From JANXQG01 sp964615095 (GTDB taxonomy: Bacteria; Planctomycetota; Planctomycetia; Pirellulales; Thermoguttaceae), in contig CAZTPX010000013.1 of NCBI GenBank assembly GCA_964615095.1, positions 1 through 64,000 of the forward strand: a DNA stretch of 64,000 bases, written 5' to 3'. Position numbers and translations under genes: made by a program. Each line of letters opens with the position of its first letter. Positions within the stretch are counted from its first letter, which is position 1. Positions 6,816 to 14,890 of the stretch are shown here, piece after piece. The notes under the pieces were generated by a model. That model was not told where the DNA came from, did not search any database, and was given only the letters and a program-made list of their open reading frames with translations.

Positions 6816-9377
6816 ATGGCGAACACAACGGAAGACCGACCCTTCTGGTCAATTGAGACCAATCAACTGCTGGAGCGACTGGGCACGTCGGAACAGGGAT
6901 TGACCCAGCAGGAAGCGAAACAGCGGCTCGAGCGAGCCAGCCATCTGAAGCCGCACCGGGCTTCGGCCTGGTCGCTGCTGTTGGACCAATTCAAGAGCCC
7001 GATCATCCTGCTGCTCTTCGGTTCGGCGGTGCTGTCGTTCACGTTGCTGCATAGCGACTGGACTGACCTGACGAATGGCATGATCATTGTCTTCATTTTA
7101 ATCGCCAGCGGCTTGCTGAGCTTCTGGCAGGAACTGAGCGCGGCCGATGCCATCGCAAAGCTCATGCGGATGATCGAGACTAAGGTGACTTTGATCCGCG
7201 ACGGGCAGGAATGCGAAGTGCCACTGGACACGGTGGTGCCGGGCGACCTGGTCCGTCTGCGGGCCGGCGACCTCATCCCCGGCGATTGCCGCCTGCTTAC
7301 GGCTCAGGACCTGTTCCTCAACGAGGCGGTGCTCACGGGCGAGAGTTTTCCCGCGGAAAAGTCGTGCGGAGTGTTGCCCGAACTCACGCCGCTCGGCCAG
7401 CGGGTCAACGCCGTTTTCCTTGGAACTAGCGTCATTAGCGGATTCGCGACCGCCACGGTCGCCGGAATTGGGCCTGAGACCGAATTCGGCAAGATCTCGG
7501 AACGGCTGGAACACAAGCAGCCGGAAACCGGATTCGAACGCGGCCTGCGGCAGTTTGGTCAACTGCTGGTCAAGCTCGTGCTGGTCATCACGGTGGTCGT
7601 ATTCTTGGTGAAAGTCGGCTTCCAGGAGAAGAAGGTCGCCGAGGCGCTGTTGGTGGGCCTGGCCCTGGCCGTCGGGATGACGCCGCAGTTGCTGCCCGCC
7701 ATCACCAGCGTCGTGCTCGCCGCCGGCGCCAAGGCGATGGCCCGCCAGCGGGTGATCGTCAAGCAACTGCTATCGATCGAGAACCTTGGCGGCATGACCG
7801 TGCTCTGCTCCGACAAGACCGGCACGTTGACCGAGGGCGTCGTGCGGCTTCGGGAGGCGCTCGACGTTACCGGCCGGCCGAGCGATCGCGTGGCACGACT
7901 GGCCTACTTGAACGCGCTGTTTCAAACGGGGTTCGCCAACCCGATCGACCGGGCGATCCAAGAGGGCCGGCAGTTCGACGCTACCGGCGTCGACAAGCTC
8001 GACGAAATCCCCTACGACTTCAGCCGCAAACGGCTGAGCGTGCGCGTGGCCGACAGCGGCCAAAAGCTGCTCATTACCAAGGGGGCGCTGGCCCAGGTGT
8101 TGGACTGCTGCACGCAGGCCGTGGTGGGCGACGGCGCGCTGGTGGAGATGGCCCAGCAACGCCCGGCCATCGACCGCCTTTTTATGGAGATGAGCCAACA
8201 GGGGCTGCGCGTGCTGGGGCTGGCCGTCCGAGCAGTCGACTCGCCGCACATTGGCAAAGCGGACGAGCAGGGCATGACGTTTCTAGGCTTTCTGGCCTTT
8301 GCCGACCCTCCCAAAGCCGATGCCGCCGAGATGATCGCCGAGTTGCGCGACCTGGGCATCTCGCTGAAGGTCATTACCGGCGACAACCGCGCGGTGGCGG
8401 CGACCATTAGCCGCCAGGTGGGAATCGCCTCGCCGGTGGTCATCGCCGGTCCCGACTTGCGAACGCTGAGCGAGGATGCCTTGATCGAGCGGGTTCGAGG
8501 AGCCGATGTGTTTGCCGAAGTCGAACCGAACCAGAAAGAGCGGATCATCCTCGCGCTGAAGCAGTCCGGCCAAGTGGTCGGCTATCTGGGCGACGGCATC
8601 AACGACGCTTCCGCGCTGCATGCGGCGGACGTGGGCATTTCGGTCGATTCCGCCGTCGATGTGGCCCGCGAGGCCGCCCAAATCGTGTTGCTCGAGCGCG
8701 ATCTCGGCGTGCTGGTGCGCGGCGTCCGCGCCGGCCGGCGGACCTTCTCCAACACGCTGAAGTACATCTTCTACGTCATCGCCGCCAACTTCGGCTACAT
8801 GTTCAGCTTGTCGGTAGCGTCACTGTTCCTGCCGTTCGAGCCTCTCTTGGCGGCGCAGATCCTGCTTGTGAACTTGCTGGCCGACTTCCCCGCCATGGCC
8901 CTGGCGACCGACAGCGTGGACCCCGAGCAGATCCAACGCCCGCGGCGATGGGACGTGCGCTTCATCGTGCGCTTCATGATGTCGTTTGGGTTCTCTAGCT
9001 CGATGTTCGATTTCCTGACCTTCGCCGCGATGTTCTATATCTTCCGCGGACTGCGCACGGAAGAAAACAAGGAGATTTTCGAGCAACTGTTCCATACCGG
9101 CTGGTTCATCGAATCGACGCTTACGGGGCTGATGATCTTGGCGGTGGTGCGGACACAGCGGCCGTTCTTCCTCAGCCGTCCCGGCCGGCTGTTCCTGCTG
9201 GCGACGGTTGCGATGGCACTGTTGGCGATTTGGCTGCCTTACTCCCCCTTTGCCGCGGCCCTCGGGTTTGTCAAACCGCCGGCAATCTTGCTGGTGATCG
9301 TGATTGGCATCACCCTGCTTTATGGCGCGGGCATGGAAGTGGTCAAATGGCTGTTTTATCGCTTTCTCGCCGCGTGA
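6816..9377 (+). CDS. mgtA: Mg2+-importing P-type ATPase (MgtA/MgtB type)
   Basis: An 853-residue P-type ATPase of subfamily IIIB, importing Mg2+ across the inner membrane. Visible in order are the N-terminal cation-ATPase domain (LGTSEQGLTQQEAKQRLE), the actuator TGES motif (VLTGESFPAEKS), the phosphorylation site CSDKTGTLTEG with Asp at about residue 333, and GDGINDASALHAADVGISV at about residue 592. The C-terminal membrane domain follows with NLLADFPAMALATD and FGFSSSMFDFLTF, a stretch typical of Mg transporters rather than Ca or heavy-metal pumps. I chose ATG 6816, five bases after an AAAGGA site, over the upstream GTG at 6801. Monocistronic by context. Confidence 0.92.
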   Translation: MANTTEDRPFWSIETNQLLERLGTSEQGLTQQEAKQRLERASHLKPHRASAWSLLLDQFKSPIILLLFGSAVLSFTLLHSDWTDLTNGMIIVFILIASGLLSFWQELSAADAIAKLMRMIETKVTLIRDGQECEVPLDTVVPGDLVRLRAGDLIPGDCRLLTAQDLFLNEAVLTGESFPAEKSCGVLPELTPLGQRVNAVFLGTSVISGFATATVAGIGPETEFGKISERLEHKQPETGFERGLRQFGQLLVKLVLVITVVVFLVKVGFQEKKVAEALLVGLALAVGMTPQLLPAITSVVLAAGAKAMARQRVIVKQLLSIENLGGMTVLCSDKTGTLTEGVVRLREALDVTGRPSDRVARLAYLNALFQTGFANPIDRAIQEGRQFDATGVDKLDEIPYDFSRKRLSVRVADSGQKLLITKGALAQVLDCCTQAVVGDGALVEMAQQRPAIDRLFMEMSQQGLRVLGLAVRAVDSPHIGKADEQGMTFLGFLAFADPPKADAAEMIAELRDLGISLKVITGDNRAVAATISRQVGIASPVVIAGPDLRTLSEDALIERVRGADVFAEVEPNQKERIILALKQSGQVVGYLGDGINDASALHAADVGISVDSAVDVAREAAQIVLLERDLGVLVRGVRAGRRTFSNTLKYIFYVIAANFGYMFSLSVASLFLPFEPLLAAQILLVNLLADFPAMALATDSVDPEQIQRPRRWDVRFIVRFMMSFGFSSSMFDFLTFAAMFYIFRGLRTEENKEIFEQLFHTGWFIESTLTGLMILAVVRTQRPFFLSRPGRLFLLATVAMALLAIWLPYSPFAAALGFVKPPAILLVIVIGITLLYGAGMEVVKWLFYRFLAA

Positions 9378-9405
9378 ATTGCAACAAAAAGGGAACGAAT
9401 GGATT

Positions 9406-9639
9406 ATGAGGAAGGTACCCGTCCCTAAGGCATCGCGCCGTTCAAGCGGATAAACGCGTGCAGAATACAAATTTGACTACGCCAAGGCGAAACCAAATCG
9501 TTTCGCGTCGCGTGTGGACAAGAGCCGACTTGTCGTTGCGTTGGACCCCGATGTCTCCGAAGTATTTACGTCGCCGGAAGCCGTGAACAAGGTCCTGCGC
9601 GCGTTGATCGACGCCATGCCGACAGCGGCGCGCGGTTAG
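9406..9639 (+). pseudogene. Broken small antitoxin-like gene (in-frame TAA)
   Basis: From ATG 9406 the frame runs 15 codons to a TAA at 9451. It then continues in the same frame as a coherent protein (EYKFDYAKAKPNRFASRV, then LVVALDPDVSEVFTSPEAVN and VLRALIDAMP) to TAG 9637. The second part has no in-frame start codon of its own. It resembles small CopG/BrnA-like or similar antitoxin-type proteins of 60-80 residues with an EYDFxxAKxNRF start and an LDPDVxEVF core. No toxin gene is next to it. It is either a pseudogene or a sequence error; the family name is a recollection, not a search result. Confidence 0.55.
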
Positions 9640-9740
9640 AAGGACACGTCAATGGTCTCTCCGAAGAGCGGGAACCGATGCGATGCTGAACGGACATTGT
9701 GCATTGCTTGGCCTGGAAAATCGAAGAGAGTGCATGCAAT

Positions 9741-10331
9741 TCACGCCAGCCACGTCGCCCGATCCAGGCTGTACATTTCGACCCGCCGCTGGAGATAGAG
9801 CTGCTCCAGGCCAGTGTCGCCTTGCGTTTGGAGTTCGAGCAACTCGTCGCCAGTGACCGGCACGGCCAGGAGCCAGGCAATATTTCTGGACTCGCCCCGC
9901 AACAAGTCGAGCCGCTGGCCCCAAAGAAAGGGGCGGGCAAAGTAAAGATGCGATACCGTGGCGCGGGGATAGAACTCGGCAATCACATCGCGGGTGGCGT
10001 CGCCCGGTTTGATTTCCTTTCGCTGGCGGACCAGCAGCATTGCCGCCGCGGCCAAAATGTTGGCAAACAGCGGTCGGTCCGCCGCGCAGGCGGCGGCCAA
10101 CTCCACGTGGGCGGGCGGCTCGGGGCCGGTCATCACCTCGTAGTCGGAAAGGCCGATCGTGGTGTAGGAAACCACGCCGACCACGGGCCGATCGGCGCAG
10201 CCGCCAATGTCCAAGCAGAAATTCTCCCCTTCGCAGGCGAACCGCCAGACGTTCGGCGGCGCGCCGAACGTGCCGATGGCATGCCGGGCAACGAGCTTCT
10301 TATCGCTGGAGGGTTTCTTACGGATATCCAT
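9741..10331 (-). CDS. Suppressor of fused (SUFU) domain protein
   Basis: A 196-residue protein that matches bacterial SUFU-domain proteins over its length. Recognisable parts are an N-terminal GTFGAPPNVWRF, a central VVSYTTIGLSDYEV, and a C-terminal HLYFARPFLWGQRLD with LAVPVTGDELLELQTQGDTG. Bacterial SUFU proteins are cytoplasmic and often act as immunity proteins against polymorphic toxins; others have no known role. No toxin gene is adjacent here, so an immunity role is not supported by context. The start is taken at the MDIRKKPSSDKK methionine; no clear ribosome site is seen. Repeats fill the 5' side. Confidence 0.8.
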   Translation of the reverse strand: MDIRKKPSSDKKLVARHAIGTFGAPPNVWRFACEGENFCLDIGGCADRPVVGVVSYTTIGLSDYEVMTGPEPPAHVELAAACAADRPLFANILAAAAMLLVRQRKEIKPGDATRDVIAEFYPRATVSHLYFARPFLWGQRLDLLRGESRNIAWLLAVPVTGDELLELQTQGDTGLEQLYLQRRVEMYSLDRATWLA

Positions 10332-10373
10332 CGTCGCTAAGGACCGGCGAATCAATAGCTGTCACAAATCGAC

Positions 10374-10435
10374 GCTGTAGGGGCGACTTTGGTCGCCTTT
10401 TTGCCGAAGAGGGCGACTAAAGCCAGCCCTACAGC
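10374..10435 (+). repeat. Imperfect inverted repeat, ~25-bp arms
   Basis: GCTGTAGGGGCGACTTTGG-type sequence at 10374-10397 returns as a diverged reverse complement at 10411-10435, with about five mismatches. The spacer is about 13 nt and contains TTTTTGCC. It lies just upstream of the SUFU gene start, on the side facing the peptidase gene. Confidence 0.65.
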
Positions 10436-10478
10436 ACGACACTCATTGATTCGTCAGTCCTAAAGAACAATATTGACA

Positions 10479-10525
10479 GTAGCACGGACGACAATCCGTC
10501 ACTCACGGACTGAAGTCCGTGCTAC
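10479..10525 (+). repeat. Inverted repeat overlapping the peptidase 3' end
   Basis: Perfect 11-bp arms (GTAGCACGGAC at 10479-10489 and its complement at 10515-10525). The right-hand part CACGGACTGAAGTCCGTG is itself a hairpin. The element overlaps the last codons and stop of the minus-strand M28 peptidase gene, so the protein ends in repeat-encoded residues (about LRSTDFSP). Confidence 0.7.
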
Positions 10526-11861
10526 GTAGGTTATTTTCACGCCCGAGTAATATCCGACTGACCCGCAACGCGTCTTTCCCCGGGAACCGCAGTACGAGCG
10601 TGCGCAGCCGGCCGTCGCGCTCGACCACCAGTTCCAACGGTCCGGGCAAAGTCCGCGCAAGTTGGGCGAAGGCATTGTCGTCGGCAAAGTCCTGGCCGCC
10701 AACTCGATAGATGCGGTCGCCGACCCGCAGTCCCGCGGCAGCCGCGGGCGAACCGGCGACGACTTGGCTGACGATAACGGTGTCGGGTTCGGCATCGTCG
10801 AGCCGCCAGGAAATACCTAGCCGCAGGGGCGAATTGCCCGCCCGCAGGGGGAGCGGCTCGGCCGCTTCCAGGCGGCGGTGCGAGTCCTCTTTCTCGGCCT
10901 TGCTGGCGGCGCGGAACCGCGGCAGCAACGGGGCGTCGGCCTCCGTATACAGCATGGCAAAGGCCAGCTTCGCCACTCGCATCATGCCCTCACGATTGAT
11001 TTTCGCGGCCACGTCGGTGGGCCGGTGATAGCGCTCGTGCAGATCGGTGTGCAGAAAGATCGCAGGAATGCCGCGATCGATGAACGAGTAGTGATCGGCA
11101 TTGGCCTGCAGTAGCCAGGTAAAATCTAACGTCAGGTTGCCCTCTTGATTGCTCATGCTGGCCATCCGCCGCAGACCCGGGGCCGTGCGCGTGCCGAAGA
11201 CCATGACGCGGTCGGCCCGCAACGCGCCGATCATATCGAGATTGAGCATGAACTTGACGCGGGGCAAGGGCAAGGTGGGATTGGCCGTCCAGTGTTTTGA
11301 GCCTAGCAGGCCCTTCTCCTCGCCGTCGAAACAGATAAACAGGATCGAGCGCTTGGGGGCCGCCGGCAAGCTGGAAAAGGCGCGGGCCAGCTCGACAACG
11401 CCCGATGTGCCGCTGGCATTGTCGTCAGCGCCCGGGAAGATCGTTCCCGGCGGATTGTTGCGGCCGTGCCCCAAGTGGTCGTAGTGGGCGCCGACGATAA
11501 TAACCTGGTCCTTGAGCGAGGCATCGCTGCCCGGCAGTAACACGAGGATATTGCGGAAGTTGTTCCCAAAGGGCTGGAAGTAGCCTTGCTTTTCGCCCGC
11601 CGGCTTCAACGGCAGCTTGCGAAACTGTTGGACCAGGTAGTCGCCGGACGCATGCCCGGCCGCGGTGCCGGCCTCGCGCCCTTCGAATTTCGGACTGGCC
11701 AATATATCGACCGTCTGGAACATCTCCTCCGCGGAAATCGTGTCCAGTGCGGCCTGGTAGGCAGTGTTTTTCTCCATGGCTAGGGCGGGCCAGGAGACGG
11801 ATAGAACGAGGAGCACGAGAAAACAGCGAAAAGACCGTGTCGATGTGGTCATGGGCGGCAT
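10503..11861 (-). CDS. Secreted M28 family metallopeptidase with C-terminal PDZ domain
   Basis: A 452-residue protein with an N-terminal signal sequence (FRCFLVLLVLSVSWPALA). It is a two-zinc aminopeptidase of family M28: GAHYDHLG (His about 126), GADDNASGTSG (Asp about 147), FDGEEKGLLGS (Glu 181/182), LNLDMIG (Asp about 209) and a late His in HTDLHERYHRPTD. A PDZ domain follows (GISWRLDDAEPDT to VVAGSPAAAAGLRVGDRI), as in secreted planctomycete M28 proteins. An AAGGAGAG site lies 9 nt before the ATG at 11861, so that start is chosen. The frame remains open upstream into a Uma2 fragment, and the ribosome site lies inside that fragment. The 3' end runs into an intergenic repeat. Confidence 0.88.
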   Translation of the reverse strand: MPPMTTSTRSFRCFLVLLVLSVSWPALAMEKNTAYQAALDTISAEEMFQTVDILASPKFEGREAGTAAGHASGDYLVQQFRKLPLKPAGEKQGYFQPFGNNFRNILVLLPGSDASLKDQVIIVGAHYDHLGHGRNNPPGTIFPGADDNASGTSGVVELARAFSSLPAAPKRSILFICFDGEEKGLLGSKHWTANPTLPLPRVKFMLNLDMIGALRADRVMVFGTRTAPGLRRMASMSNQEGNLTLDFTWLLQANADHYSFIDRGIPAIFLHTDLHERYHRPTDVAAKINREGMMRVAKLAFAMLYTEADAPLLPRFRAASKAEKEDSHRRLEAAEPLPLRAGNSPLRLGISWRLDDAEPDTVIVSQVVAGSPAAAAGLRVGDRIYRVGGQDFADDNAFAQLARTLPGPLELVVERDGRLRTLVLRFPGKDALRVSRILLGRENNLRSTDFSP

Positions 11862-11960
11862 AGTAGTTAACTCTCCTTGAATAAGTTCGTGGCGGAGGCC
11901 GTCGTCGGCAAGCTGCAGCAGATCCTCGGCGGTCAAGGCGACTTGGCTGATTGTGCTCAT
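11853..11960 (-). pseudogene. 5' fragment of a Uma2-type nuclease gene, fused in frame to the M28 peptidase
   Basis: From ATG 11960 the frame reads MSTISQVALTAEDLLQLADD and then GLRHELIQGELTTMPP, which is the normal N-terminus of Uma2 (DUF820) proteins. Where Uma2 proteins normally continue with their nuclease core, the frame passes directly into the signal peptide of the M28 peptidase. Only about 35 residues of Uma2 remain, without the PD-(D/E)XK residues. The DNA encoding QGEL supplies the AAGGAGAG ribosome site for the peptidase. This is a recombination scar or a deletion joint. Another Uma2 gene, intact, lies at 24628-25224. Confidence 0.75.
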
Positions 11961-12040
11961 GCTCTTTTCTCGTCTGGACGCGTTTCCCACGCAATAAATT
12001 ATATGGTAACGCAATTACTTCAGACCAGCAATCCGGGTGT

Positions 12041-12886
12041 TTACCGGCCCATCGTCCGCAGCACGCTCTGAAAGCTGAAGGTCGCCTTGAAGCGGCGGTC
12101 GAGTTCCAGGGCCTTGGCATGCAAGGCGGCCGAAGTCGCCCGCGTCTTCTCGTCCGTGCAGACGACAATAATGTTGGGAGTTGAGGCCTTGAACGAGTAC
12201 GTTTGGGAATAGGCGCTGCGGATAGCGGCCAAATCGTTGTTGGTGTGCTCGTGGATGTTCAAGTTGATGACCACAATGCCGTCGGGCGTGAGTTGCTCGC
12301 GAAGGCCCTTATAGAAGGCGATCGTCTTCAGCCGCAGCGGCTGGCCCGTGGCGTCGGTCTCCTCCGAAGGCTTGAGGAAGGCGTCCATGTAAATCACGTC
12401 GTAACGGGTCTTGTTCGTCTTGAGATATTCGAAGGCGTCTTTCGTGACGATGCGCGTGTTGCCGTGGGTGCGGACATCGAAATACTTGTCGGCCAGTTGT
12501 ACGATCTTCTCGTCGATTTCGACGACGTCGACCTTCAGATCCTTGTCGTAGTGCTCGTAGAAGTGGATCATCGCCCCGCCGCCGAGACCGACGATCAAGA
12601 CCTGCTTCTGCTGCGGCATAAAGAGGTAGCTGGCGAACATCAGGCGACTGTACTGTGTCACCATGTCGTAGGGCTGCTTCAAGTTCAAGACGGACTGGAT
12701 TTGCTCCACGCCGTTGTCGCGGACGAAGTTCATCGACCGCATGTTGCCTTGGCGGCGGATGAGAATGTGCGAGTAAGCGCTTTTGACCTCGGCCTCGATC
12801 GGGCCCGATCCCAGGCCAGCCGCGGCGACGCCCGGCCAGGCACCCAGCGCGGCCAGAATCAACAGAGCAACCGATAGTCTCTTCAT
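12041..12886 (-). CDS. Secreted spermidine synthase-like methyltransferase-fold protein
   Basis: A 281-residue protein with a signal peptide (MKRLSVALLILAALGAWPGVAAA) followed by a spermidine-synthase-type Rossmann domain. Visible are VLIVGLGGGAMIHFYEHY (nucleotide-binding loop), VDVVEIDEKIVQLADKYF (acidic ribose-binding residue), TKDAFEYLK, and DVIYMDAFLKP in place of the usual catalytic D-A-[FY] region. Secreted or membrane-associated spermidine-synthase-like proteins are common in large-genome bacteria and mostly uncharacterised, so polyamine synthesis is not implied. The start at 12886 is chosen because it gives a clean signal peptide. It runs toward the peptidase gene on the same strand, about 180 bp away. 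Confidence 0.8.
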   Translation of the reverse strand: MKRLSVALLILAALGAWPGVAAAGLGSGPIEAEVKSAYSHILIRRQGNMRSMNFVRDNGVEQIQSVLNLKQPYDMVTQYSRLMFASYLFMPQQKQVLIVGLGGGAMIHFYEHYDKDLKVDVVEIDEKIVQLADKYFDVRTHGNTRIVTKDAFEYLKTNKTRYDVIYMDAFLKPSEETDATGQPLRLKTIAFYKGLREQLTPDGIVVINLNIHEHTNNDLAAIRSAYSQTYSFKASTPNIIVVCTDEKTRATSAALHAKALELDRRFKATFSFQSVLRTMGR

Positions 12887-12968
12887 ATCGCCACCAACCA
12901 TCCCAAATCCTTCATCCCTCACCGTTCTCTCCTTGCAATCTACCCCATAGGCGGGCGGAATTCAAATC

Positions 12969-13787
12969 TCAGTGTGCCTTCCACAGTTTGCCCGGCTGAA
13001 ACTGGTGGTCGGGCGTGAAGAGGCGACGATAGCCCATTAGGACCACGCTGAACGTGCCAAGGGCCGTGCCGGCCGCCATCAGAAACATGATCATGATCTG
13101 GTAGCGGGCGGCCTGGCTCGGGTCCTGGCCGGCGATCATCTGTCCGGTCATCATGCCCGGCAGGCTGACCACTCCGGCGACCATCATGGTATTGATCGTG
13201 GGGACTGTGCCGACACGAACGGCCTGCTGCACGGCCCAACGGCCCGACTCCCAGCGAGTTGCGCCCAAGGCCAGAAGGGTCTCTACCTGATCGCGTTTGG
13301 AGGCCAACTCGTGGGCCACGCGGTCCAGGCTGAGCGAAACGGCGCTCAAGGTGTTGCCCAGGATCATGCCCAAGAGCGGAATGGCATATTGCGGGTTGTA
13401 CCACGAGGGGTGCTCCGCTGCCCCCTGGACCTGCACGATGCCGAACAGGGCAATGGCGGTCATCAGCCAACTCGTGGCCCACATGGAAATGATGCTATCG
13501 GCCCAGATACCCGCGTAGCGGTATTCGTTTCGCCGCACGGCCGAGATGCCGGCAATCAGCGTCATGGCCGACATCATCGCCAGTACGAAATACCATGCCC
13601 GGCCCGGTTTGAAGAGCCATTCGAGCACGCAGCCGATCAGCAGCAGTTGGGCCGTAGTGCGAACGGCCGCCAGCAGGAGCCGCCGCCCCATGCCCAGGCG
13701 CAGCGCCGCCGAGATGGCGGCGCTGATCAGGATCAGCGACACGGCGATCGATAACTGCCAGGCGGTGAGTTCGATAGGCTGCTTCAT
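12969..13787 (-). CDS. fetB: ABC transporter permease, FetB/YbbM type (UPF0014)
   Basis: A 272-residue integral membrane protein with about seven hydrophobic helices. The conserved UPF0014 elements include LGMGRRLLLAAVRTTAQLLL near residue 40, GMILGNTLSAVSLSLDRV around residue 145, the LGATRWES segment and VVSLPGMMTGQMIAGQDPSQ AARYQ near residue 220. In E. coli the FetAB pair exports iron and protects against oxidative stress. Its ATG overlaps the stop of the ATPase gene by four bases, so the two are translated together. Substrate is inferred from family only. Confidence 0.85.
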   Translation of the reverse strand: MKQPIELTAWQLSIAVSLILISAAISAALRLGMGRRLLLAAVRTTAQLLLIGCVLEWLFKPGRAWYFVLAMMSAMTLIAGISAVRRNEYRYAGIWADSIISMWATSWLMTAIALFGIVQVQGAAEHPSWYNPQYAIPLLGMILGNTLSAVSLSLDRVAHELASKRDQVETLLALGATRWESGRWAVQQAVRVGTVPTINTMMVAGVVSLPGMMTGQMIAGQDPSQAARYQIMIMFLMAAGTALGTFSVVLMGYRRLFTPDHQFQPGKLWKAH

Positions 13788-14446
13788 AATTTGCTGAGTC
13801 GCCCAGCTTCCATGCGGACGGCGGTGCGGCCGACCCGCTGGACCTGGGCTTCGTTATGGCTGACCCAAATCATCGCGCGTTGATCGTTTTCGGCCAGCCA
13901 GTCATCGATCAACTGCTCGACCGCCGTCGCGGTCGGGCCATCCAGGGCGGCCGTCGGCTCGTCCAACAACAAAACCGCCGGATCGAGCTGTAAAGCCCGG
14001 ACCAGGGCCGAGATCTGAATTTCGCCGCCGGAGAGTTCCGCGACTTTCTTTTCCAGGAAGCCCGCATCGCGTCCCAAGGCGGAAAGCAACTCGATCACCA
14101 ATTGGCGATCAAACCTCCGCTGGCGATGAACATTCAGGGCAAAGGGTCTGCGCAAGGCGGCTTCCACCGTATCGTCAATCAAGGCGGCCCGCTGATGAAA
14201 GTAAACAACAGATGCCCGATAAGGGGGGACCGCATCGTGATGGATGCTCCGGCCGCGGTAGCGAACTTCACCCCGATCGAGCGGGTCCAGTCGAGCCAAT
14301 GCCCGTAACAGCAGGGTTTTCCCCCCTCCCGATGGGCCAGTCAGTACCAGGCGCGCCCCCGGCTTAATCGCCAAACTCACGTCATCCAACAACCATGCGT
14401 GGCCATTCGGGTGGCGGCGTGCAATATGATCGGCTTCCAGGAGCAT
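13784..14446 (-). CDS. fetA: ABC transporter ATP-binding protein, FetA type
   Basis: A 220-residue ABC ATPase. Walker A is GPSGGGKT at about residue 35, the Q-loop region is VVYFHQRAAL, the signature is LSGGEIQ, Walker B is AVLLLDEPT, and the switch His is in WVSHNEAQ. It pairs with the UPF0014 permease directly downstream (ATGA overlap), which makes it FetA-like: a cytoplasmic energiser for export, probably of iron. I chose ATG 14446 because GAGGAA lies just before it; the frame is open eight codons further to a TTG. It diverges from groES across about 130 bp, which must hold both promoters. Confidence 0.85.
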   Translation of the reverse strand: MLLEADHIARRHPNGHAWLLDDVSLAIKPGARLVLTGPSGGGKTLLLRALARLDPLDRGEVRYRGRSIHHDAVPPYRASVVYFHQRAALIDDTVEAALRRPFALNVHRQRRFDRQLVIELLSALGRDAGFLEKKVAELSGGEIQISALVRALQLDPAVLLLDEPTAALDGPTATAVEQLIDDWLAENDQRAMIWVSHNEAQVQRVGRTAVRMEAGRLSKL

Positions 14447-14577
14447 GCCCTTCCTCGGTGTTTGTACCAAACCGAGCGCATCTTGTCGGACTGGGGCGGG
14501 AATGAGAGAATGATAGTTTACAACGATCAGCTCCGGACTCCAACGGGTCCGGCGCGGGGTTTGGGAGTCGATAAAAC

Positions 14578-14865
14578 ATGAAGGTGGTGCCCCTGGACGA
14601 CAAAGTGGTCATCAAGCGGCTCGACGCGGAAGCGGTGACCGCCGGTGGGATTGTGCTGCCGGACGCGGCGCGGGAGAAATCACGGCAGGGACGCGTTTTA
14701 TCGGTAGGCGACGGGCGGCTGCTCGCTTCGGGCAGCCGGGTTCCGCACCAGGTCAACGAAGGGGACCGGGTTCTCTTTCAACAGTGGGCTGGCGCCGAGG
14801 TGACGATCAACGGGCAGGAATTATTGATCCTCAGGGAGGATGAGATCCTGGCGATCGTGAAGTGA
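14578..14865 (+). CDS. groES: Co-chaperonin GroES (orphan copy)
   Basis: A 95-residue GroES with the normal start KVVPLDDKVVIKRLDAE, the mobile-loop region TAGGIVLPDAAREKSRQG, and the C-terminal half VLFQQWAGAEVTINGQELL ILREDEILAIV. GroES caps the GroEL folding chamber. The mobile loop keeps the GGIVLP motif that binds GroEL. No groEL follows; instead a HEPN-domain gene starts 25 bp downstream. Planctomycetes often carry several groES/groEL copies, so this is likely a secondary copy. QWAGAEV replaces the more common KYAGTEV. Confidence 0.92.
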   Translation: MKVVPLDDKVVIKRLDAEAVTAGGIVLPDAAREKSRQGRVLSVGDGRLLASGSRVPHQVNEGDRVLFQQWAGAEVTINGQELLILREDEILAIVK

Positions 14866-14890
14866 GTGGTGTGGCGCGATTTCGCTGGAC

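Noticed and set aside
9741..10331. SUFU protein as immunity gene of a polymorphic toxin
   Set aside because: No toxin, RHS or secretion gene is adjacent; the neighbour is a peptidase separated by repeats.
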